Part shown: in pieces, positions 56,059 through 64,000 of the stretch
Numbering within the stretch: the first letter of the stretch is position 1
Layout: every line of letters begins with the position of its first letter
Assembly: GCF_001949145.1 (NCBI RefSeq)
Contig: NW_019091386.1
Location: forward strand, 642,810-706,809
Source: Acanthaster planci
Lineage: Eukaryota > Echinodermata > Asteroidea > Valvatida > Acanthasteridae
Length of the DNA: 64,000 nucleotides
Reading direction: 5' to 3'
Position numbers and translations under genes: made by a program
The notes under the pieces: generated by a model
What the model saw: the letters and a program-made list of their open reading frames with translations, nothing else
The model's database searches: none
What the model was told of the DNA's origin: nothing

Positions 56059-59000
56059 ACACGCATTTTTTGTGAAACGCACGCATTCTGGGCAATACAA
56101 TGTCTGTAATGATTAGACCATGAACAAGTCGCAGACCAAACCAGACGAGAACTGCGTATGCGCGCGTTCATTGGACACAACCGCAGTGAAGGCTTCTACC
56201 GCTGGTCATTGAAGTCGTCTATAAGGGTCTCTTATGCTGTCTTTGACAATCCACACTAACACGCAAAATTGCAAAAACAGATCTGGGCCTTCGAGAGTTT
56301 AGGCGAATTAATGATGCAATGCAAAGTACAAAGGGTCAAGGCAGCTATCATTTGCCGCGCTCATGCCGTCAGACCTTCATCTTTTCTCGCCATCAAAGTT
56401 CCACCTTTTGTGGCACCGTCGAATGTGTCAAAAATGTCGCTATCAAAGACTAATGAACCGTGGCCGATTAACGGCGAAGCCTAACGAAGCAGCGACGTTG
56501 GTAATTGTGTACAAAGTACGTGCACTCTATGGGGGCAGTAAACGTTCACGATGGTGATCACGAATAGGGCATCCCGTTACCCTCCCTCGGTATTTTCTGA
56601 TAATGGGAAACGTTTCTTGTGTGCACTATGTAAAAAGGATATCAGTCCTGTAGGAGCCGCGTTCCATGGCATTTGAATAAGTCTTGTCATTTTTTTTATT
56701 CCTCCAGGCTCTATCACAAGTTGTGAAAGCAGTTGACTGGACTGCCGCTTGTAGGTAATCAGTCGATCGTTCTGTCGATCGATTGATCGATCGTTCATCG
56801 TTGATAGATTTAAGTTGATAGTTCACCAGATAATAATCAGCTGGACGAGATTTTTTCTCCAGCTCCTGACACTTGCGTGGCGTTAACTTTGATCTTGAGC
56901 TTCGAGTACGGGGTCATTGGTCAGTTCGCCGTTTCTGTTTGTGGTGGCTGGGTATCAAGGGGCTGCTTACCCATTTACTTGTAACAGATCGACAGCGCAT
57001 GAGCAAGGCGTGCCTTGTCAGATTTCGCTTTGACCAGGACAACAATTGTCTTTGCAAATGTCCGTGCGAAATGATCATGGATTTATTTTCCCGAACTCGC
57101 GCATTTGGACAAGGAACGCTAGACCTAATTATTGTTTTCTTCCAGCCATTAATTTTGTGATATGAAGGCTGGCAATAAGTGAAGCGACGCTTGGTTAAAC
57201 AAGCGTCACTTGGTGTTAGACAAAAATACTTATCGACCATTACTTTGACATTCCATCATTCACTTATGCCGCCATTTTGTCTGAGTCTGCCTACATTGTA
57301 ACACCTTCCAAAAATGTCGTATCCAAGTTGGCCAAGAGCTAGTAACATAGCATTTTGAAGCATGATCCATTGGAAAATCAAGACAGGAATTGGAGAATAA
57401 GTGGTCCAATATAAGTGGGAGAAACACTTATTTAAATCAACTTCGTTTACGAAGCCGTAAAGAGTAAAGAATTAGATGGGCCTAACTGGCAAGTAAACAT
57501 TACGGTAAGCAATGAATTAACAGTTAATTGGAATTTAAATTCTATTTTTCATAGTGATGAGTAAAGGTTTGTTCATTTATTTGATTGGAATTCATTCTGG
57601 CTCACCGGCGTGTATGCGGTTGTGCCAGTCAGGGCGCCCTCTACTGCAGCTGTACCCGCTATTTCCATAACAACACACGGGTACGATGGTTCGGCAAAGT
57701 CCAAACATGGAGGAAGGATGGGTCTAAATGATTGGTATCGGGCCGGCAAGGTTGCAGTCATGCAATGGGATCCAATAAGATATAATGTTAGAGTTAGATT
57801 TTTCAAAGTGTGTCCCTCCTGAATGATTTCTCGGGCCACTTTCGCCATGCAACAGCGCCAACGGGATAAATCACGCTGCTGCAAGAGTTGGGCGAGCAAG
57901 GCATTCAGTGACGTTATTCTGATTTGTGTTTTGTTCATCGTAGAACTCGCATAATGCCGACTCCGCATTAAAGAAGACCACCGTACGCAAATGAGGCAAT
58001 TGTGGTATTTATCTCGCTAATGACTAACGTACAGGGTTTCAATAATTCACGGGTGGGTTCTCTCTTGCGTCGGCTTTTCGCGTGGGCAGGCCAGCCCCGC
58101 GGGCGGCAGAATACTAACAGGTCCCTCGCCGCGCTGCATTCAGCTCTTGGTCGCTCCGCTTGGTCGGTCATGCGCTCTTCAGACAGAATGCTTTTCTCGG
58201 TATAAGCTCAGGAACAAATCGGGTGCGCCGAAATAAATATTGCCGGGTTGCCGTCACAGTCTGACGGCTTCCCAATGTCGCCAGGCCAGTCCTGGGGGTA
58301 CCGCTGTCGCTTCAGAAGAGCTGAATATCAACCCCAACCGCATATTTATAGGGTGTGTGAAAAAATGATACTAAAATTGGAGGACTGTGGATTGGTAAGA
58401 CTTGCTGCCGATCAAAATGGCGTATAATCCAGTTGACATAGCCTATGCACCGTCGTCAAAGTGTTCAGAGGTAGCCCCCCACGCCCACAGTCGGAGGGGA
58501 GAAGCACAGAGCGTTGCTGTGGGCAAATTTAAGGCTGGGGCCAAAATTATTAGTTTCAGTGGCACACGTTCGGTGAAGTCAGGCATTTATAGCTTCTGCG
58601 ATATGGTAACGGATGGAACAAGGACTCAGCTCAAAGATCAGTCAATAGCGACAACGACAGCAACACGCCACCAACGATGGCGCTGACGCAAGACGAGCAC
58701 ATTTTGACGGCAACACATTTGCACCGTGGAACACAGTTTACTTCACGCACTTTATGTTACATGCTCTATATTTCCAATAAATAAGTTCCCTCGCAAATAA
58801 TTAGAATACATGCACAATCGTGTGGAATACTTCATGCAGACAGAACTAAAAGGAGCTAAGTACGATATCCACTATGTCAGTTTCACTGTAATACAAAAAT
58901 TAATTAAACATCGTCTTCCCTCATTTATAGTTATTTTGTACACTCTGTGAAATCGTATAAGAAAGGCTAATGTACACTATTATGTACACGTTATAGATAC

Positions 59001-62000
59001 ACTTCACCTCGGAGTTCTAACAGAATACCTTTAAAATGCCAATCTATTGTAAAAAAGGGGGGGTTCTGCTATTGTTTTCAGGGGAAAAAATATTAGTACG
59101 AAGTTGTCAGTTACGGAGTGCGCAACATTCCTGGTGTGCGTCGCAACAATGGCGCATTCACTAACAATGGCATTTTCAACTTGTGCCTTATCGCTTGTTG
59201 CATTCCCTGATGGCATTCCGGGGGCATTTAAAGTAGGACAGCGAATTTATGGGGGGGGGAGAAAGGCACTAGTCATGGTGGCCTTTCGGGTACAAAAACC
59301 CAGCTTTGAAACACTGACATTCCCATCATTTTTGTCCGGTTTTGAGATTCCGACTGCACGCCAGCCGCCAATTCGCTCTTTGCAAGCTGCCGCCATATAG
59401 GCGCGCATGCAGAGCCCTTCATCTGGCAGCTTCACACAATAAATCATAGGTTCAGCGACTCCTGAGTATGTTCCTTATGTAATTTGTGCACGTGCTGCGT
59501 TAGTTTTAATACCATGCGACTGGATAAAGCGATTCGGACACGATTATACAAGCCACCGGTGCGAGGCTCTGCATGCCCATGGCGGCAGCATGTGCAGAGC
59601 GATGTCCGCCATTTCATACAGAGGCAGATTGAGAAGAGGGTTGCAACCTCCCGTTCAGCCACGGACTAAATGGATCTACCAGTGAAATGACGGGGAGTGA
59701 GTAGGCCTACCAAATAGAAAATCCTGGACGAAGATTGCGCCGTCCATCTATTTATCTACAGTTAAACAATTACGTCGATTTCCGGTGGAGCCCCTTAGCC
59801 GGGCATCCCTTCAATACGCCCATCAACCCCTCGTTTCCTGAAAGCTAGATCCGTCCCTGTCATGAAGCCGTCTACTAACCCTAACTCCCCAGGGTGTGTG
59901 CCAAATCATATTAAAATTGGAGGATTCAGGACTATTGGGGTTAATGTCTGTGTTGTTGCCGATCAGAGACACTGAAGACGCAGCTTTTATAGGTTACATC
60001 TATGGTTACCTGCAACAGTTTGTCCCGTTTTGTTTGTGCACACGTGTACAAGACATTAACATAAAAAACAGGCTCCCGCCACTCGCAGGCCCTTTTTTGA
60101 TTTAAGGCTAATTCTGAGCGTTATACAAAATGTACACGTTCAAAAAATAAGAAGCCTTTAACCGAGGAGCCTTCCAGCAAATTTTGTCCAATATTTAAAT
60201 ACTGGTGGTCTAATAATAGCTCTCAATTCTTTTCTACGAACTACATACCATTTCTGTCAAATCCCGGTTGGACAACCTGGAGTTTAAAACCCCCTCCGTC
60301 CTTTCTCTTGACTTCGCTTGTACTCACTGCACGTTCCAATGGCACTGATGACGGCAAACTGCTTTCGCGGTATTTCGCGAAGGAAACGCAGGCGCGGCAA
60401 TGCACTGTGGGAAAGTAAAAGGTCACGCAGCGAGTTTCCGGAACCTTCGCACGGTCTGGCCATGGGGATTTTGCATTGGATCATCCTATCACGTTCGATA
60501 ATCAGATTAGAATCTTTTGTAAAAGTAGAATATTGTTTAATTTTATTATCTTATAAATTATAAAAGTGTGTAAAATAGTTTGATCTGTTTTTATTTCGGC
60601 TTTTACCGACAGACTACCATAAAAATTCCAACCGCAAATTTTCTTCTGCGTACAAGACTGTCGCATTGCACTGTTCTTCATGTATTTTAGATTTTTGGAA
60701 TGAATGGGCCAAGTTTTGGCAGAATATTGCTCCTTTAGGTCAGGTGATTTTCAGTTTCCATAAGTTGATACACTTATAGCAAGTATTTTCCAAAGCCCCT
60801 TTTCCCAGTTGGATTTTTTTAAGAAGTTACTGAACGAAAAATAATACAATTTCTAAATTCTTGCACGTTATTTTTCCTATCCAAGGGTTCCGGAAGCGCG
60901 CCATCAGGGGTCAACTTTCAGGCTCTGCAAGACCGTGTGCATTCGGTATGCACGTGTCTTGCGCATGCGTAAGTGTGAGCATAGGTCACTGGGCGAACAA
61001 ATGCCACCCAATGAAAGTTCGCGGAAGTTACATCATGATTCTCGGACAAACATGCAGTGGTCTCCAGTGCCCTTGAATACGATGGCGGTGAAGTACAATC
61101 GAATCCTCGATGGAACTCTATACCAAACACTACGCCGATGCACCATTAGGCAGTGACAAACCGTTGCTTCATTCCCTCGTGCCTTCTGCAACACCCTTTC
61201 CCCTTTCAATAAATCGCAGAAAAAGGTGTTGGGAAAAACCGTTCAAATGAGATGAAAAAAAAACATTAATGAATGAGGTTACCGAATTATGTACACGATA
61301 TTATTCTAACTATCTGTATTTACAAGTAAATACAAAAAACGCACTTATTACCAATATACACCCGTAATACTGATTTGTATCAACAAAATATAAGAAAAAG
61401 TTATGTGTGAACACTTTAGAAAGTGCAATTATGATAATAGGTAAACATACAGTGGGTTAAGATAATTTGAGATAGATGTATTCATTCAAAGTGACGCCCC
61501 TTAACCTGCCCCGCCCCTTCGTGTCGTACAGTTTCGAAAACCACGTGGCAATGACGTTTGCCCTCACGTGATTTCGTGACTCTACCGTGCCGGGGGGGAG
61601 GTATTTGCAATCAAAACCCTTTTCGACATACCCCAGCTCAAGCAAAGTAAAATTTTCAAGCACCTAAAAAAATGAAAACACAGAAGAGCGGCCTCTCTCC
61701 AAACAAAACTGAAAGAAGAGAAAATATCGCAATCCGGTAAAACAAGAGAATGCCAAGAAGGAACAGCACCTGCGTTCAACACGCATTTGGTTATAGAGTT
61801 CGTTTACTGTGCGTGGAATTTTAGCGACTACATCATTCATTCTCCATGTATTACAAAAAAGCCTCGGCAAGAGAGTCACGGTGCCAATATTCCACATGTG
61901 GGATTTCTGATCACTCTAAAAGAGGAAGCAAGACGGGGTTTTCATCGGCACGGAATGCGCAATACACCAGGTACCTTAAACTTCCTTTTTATTGTTTTCG

Positions 62001-62672
62001 ATAGATGTGCTACATGTCACACCAAAGACTGCGTCAACATCGTTCGCTGCATGTACAGCGGTAGCATTAGATCTTAGCTTCTGGCGAGGTTAGGCTGCCA
62101 GCAGGAACAATAACCAACCGGATCGCGGTCACCCCAGCCTGTCAACCGCTGGCCTTTAACGGGGAGGGAATTTCTCCCTTAAGTGCTCTTCCAAAATCTA
62201 GCTGACGGAGCCGGGGGTTGATCGCAAACGCATTTCGGGTTGGTAGATTTTTATATGAAGGGGAAGGCTAGCTTCGGGCGCTGACGCTTGCGCTCACCTG
62301 TCAGGCCACTGAAAGCTGACAGGTATGAGCTAAAAAGGGGGACCCGTCACTTTGTAGAAAGTAGAGTGTCTTGGAGCGCGAACTATTTAAAATGTACGTT
62401 TGAACCGTCTCTTCTTTTGTTCAGATTTGCTGTTAACAAGTGGAGAAAAGAAGAACATCTAGGTTTTGCCCCGTAAACATGTCTTTGCTAGAGTTCACAC
62501 GAGTGGATTCTAAGACCTTTTTGAGGTCCTTCGCTGTATGGTCAACTATCTTCTTGAAAATCTGACATTATTCCAAGACGCTAAAGGTTTCCTTGATCTC
62601 TCACTCTGTAATGTCCTTATTCTCATGAAATGAATTGTATCGTGATTGCTTCAGTTTCACTTTATCCAGAGG
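56059..62672. other. Gene-free DNA, 6.6 kb
   Basis: No frame has recognisable protein content or consistent splice signals. Part of it (about 57600-58800 and 59100-59700) is richer in CG than the left half of the window and could include promoter sequence of a gene I cannot see. A TCGATCG-type repeat is at 56763. Confidence 0.4.
56763..56796. repeat. TCGATCG simple repeat
   Basis: Overlapping TCGATCG and GATCGATC palindromes over 34 bases. Confidence 0.7.
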
Positions 62673-62830
62673 AAGACATTGAGACGCTGGTGGCAGCAGA
62701 CATACCGGCCCTTTTTCAAGGTAGTGCGCGTGCTCAGAACCATGCACGCATGCTCAGAACAACGGGGAAAGCTTGGAACTGGGTAAAAGGACTGGTATGT
62801 TTGTTGCTACCAAGCACCTCAAAGTCTCCC
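62673..62830. mobile_element. Foldback miniature element, copy 2
   Basis: It shares GAGACGCTGGTGGCAG, the GCATGCTCAGAA centre, ACTGGTATGTTTG and the CTCAAAGTCTCCC right end with the copy at 38264, in the same orientation, about 24 kb away. The left arm is more degraded here and the centre carries a short insertion. Similarity continues past the right end (TTTTGACATG against TTTTGTCATG), so the true element may be slightly longer. Confidence 0.55.
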
Positions 62831-63752
62831 ATCATTAATACTGTTTTGACATGAGACCTCTGGTGTCAAAAGGATTTACATTTGCACCACGTCATGGATC
62901 TTCAACAAAACCCACCCGTAACAACCTTTCGGGAAAAAAGCAAAGGTATTCTTTTCCTAGAAGAAACAGCCATAATTATGGCTTTCGGTGGTGTGAAACC
63001 CGAACTTTGAACCACCTGGACCATGGAAACGAGTAGGAAAACTTTCAGTCGTGAGAAGAGGAGTTGATCTCTCTGTCAGCCTGATGTAGGAGATAAAGGT
63101 TGGTCCGGCTTTCCATCTCTTTCTAAGAAAGCCCTCCTGGCACTACCGGTGTAGGCACGCCTTACACTTACGAAAAAGTGCGTTTTCTCTGGCCTTAGTA
63201 AGCCGCTTGACTGTCCTGTTGTAGCAGTTCAACACACCATCATGGTTGTCATACCGGCATGTTCTGACGACCTCAACTTTCTGGCGCCACAAGACTTTAG
63301 TGATTGCGTCCATTCCATCATAATGTGCCCACTCTGGGCAGTGGCCATGCACCGAGTGAAGGCGACGTGGGTCTGGGGGTATTGGAGGTGGCCGCAAATA
63401 TTCATACAGCCAAAAATGGGTAATTTTGTCTAATTTGGCCAATGTTTGTGATTGGGTGGCAAAGTCTGCTTGGCAGTATCCCAAGGGGCACTCCCGTCTA
63501 TGTATATAGTCGGTGTGTTCAGGTGGCCTTAAGTTTAGGCGACCTTCTAAATCCCAAGCATACACACAGCTACCCTAAATCAAGTCCAAATGAGCTAGAG
63601 ACCGTCATTTTCGAACTCACAAGTACATAATTTTCGTTGCGTTGCACCACACTGACTCGTACTCGTTCAAGACGTAGAGATGGTTCGTGGCCACTTTGGG
63701 GGCCACCTCACACAGCACCGGCCAACGATCTCTCGTCCCCAGTCCCCTCCCG
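62831..63752. other. Presumed 3' flank of the TGF-beta-type gene
   Basis: A 140-codon - strand frame (63143-63565) lies downstream of the ligand stop. It has no motif I know and I do not call it a gene. Confidence 0.35.
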
Positions 63753-64000
63753 TCACTGGCAGCCACAGCTGGTGGCGATCATGCCGCTGAACTCCTTGAG
63801 AACTACGTTGTTGAGGTCGTCCAGGTACAGCACGTGGATCCCTTCCAAGGTGGCCGGCACGCAGCACGGGTTGGGCAGTCGCCGGTTGTTGTTGCGGTAG
63901 GTGCCCGTGTGCATGTGAAGGATGGCCTGAACCGTGGCGTGGTTTGTGGCGTTGAAGTTAAGGTCCAGCGGAAACGGGCAGTCTCCCTCGCAGTAGTTCG
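63753..64000 (-). CDS. BMP/GDF-type TGF-beta ligand, last coding segment
   Basis: Eighty-one codons are open from the window edge to the stop at 63753-63755. They encode most of the mature cystine-knot domain: YCEGDCPFPLDLNFNATNHA, VQAILHM, LPNPCCVPATLEGIHVLYLD, NVVLKEF and a terminal SCGCQ. Six of the seven expected cysteines are visible (two in CEGDC, two in CC, two in CGC); the first lies upstream. The second CC position provides the usual interchain disulfide, so a secreted dimer is expected. The segment between VQ and CC (TGTYRNNNRR region) is about seven residues longer than in BMP2/4. The NFNATNHA stretch has a conserved N-glycosylation sequon. Assignment to a particular BMP, GDF, ADMP or Vg1 group is not possible from this piece. 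Confidence 0.9.
   Translation of the reverse strand, partial: NYCEGDCPFPLDLNFNATNHATVQAILHMHTGTYRNNNRRLPNPCCVPATLEGIHVLYLDDLNNVVLKEFSGMIATSCGCQ

Noticed and set aside
57573-57968. 131-codon - strand frame
   Set aside because: It overlaps a frame on the other strand, shows no domain, and sits in CG-richer DNA where long chance frames are common.
63143-63565. 140-codon - strand frame downstream of the ligand
   Set aside because: No motif, no splice support, and it lies in the expected 3' flank of the ligand gene; kept only as a note.
1-64000. Bacterial-type systems such as CRISPR arrays or operons
   Set aside because: Spliced animal genes and the absence of regularly spaced repeats rule these out.

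Overview
This is a eukaryotic window. It has multi-exon genes with matching splice phases, 1-2 kb spacers, DNA-transposon relics and many ACATGTAC-type palindromic repeats. The organism is most likely an amphioxus (Branchiostoma): the receptor family looks like the amphioxus odorant-receptor-like GPCRs, and POLN, PRELID1 and a BMP-type ligand are animal genes. The species call is inference; another invertebrate deuterostome is possible.

Left part, 1-36.4 kb: a tandem array of eleven single-exon rhodopsin-class receptor genes, all on the + strand. The first is cut by the window edge. The second is broken at an undetermined base and lacks TM5. The third and eighth carry one-base frameshifts. 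The other seven are intact (316-323 codons). They form subgroups: A (11450, 15360, 22975), B (18974, 26242), C (30100), and a group with GYFLNS-like TM3 (2092, 7874, 32731, 35442). A two-gene A+B unit with its spacers has been duplicated as a block of roughly 7 kb. Spacer segments 1.4-1.9 kb upstream of the start codons, and others within about 0.35 kb of them, are recognisably conserved between genes and are candidate regulatory DNA.

Middle part, 37.2-48.8 kb, - strand: DNA polymerase nu (POLN). I reconstructed sixteen exons whose splice phases all agree (861 codons). They cover a long N-terminal region, a degenerate exonuclease-like domain, the thumb and the TGRL motif. The exon carrying the catalytic motif A aspartate should follow at 37.2 kb, but I found neither it nor any later exon. 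The gene therefore runs into, or ends at, the oppositely oriented receptor array. Its introns hold an assembly gap, a 12/24-bp minisatellite, paired long-inverted-repeat elements and a tRNA-like inverted pair.

Right part, 48.8-64 kb: POLN is divergent from a three-exon PRELID1-like gene (+ strand, 50772-52462), a mitochondrial phospholipid-transfer family member. About 11 kb without recognisable genes follows, with several miniature inverted-repeat elements, one bounded by a perfect 8-bp target duplication. At the right edge, on the - strand, is the last coding segment of a BMP/GDF-type TGF-beta ligand that continues beyond the window.
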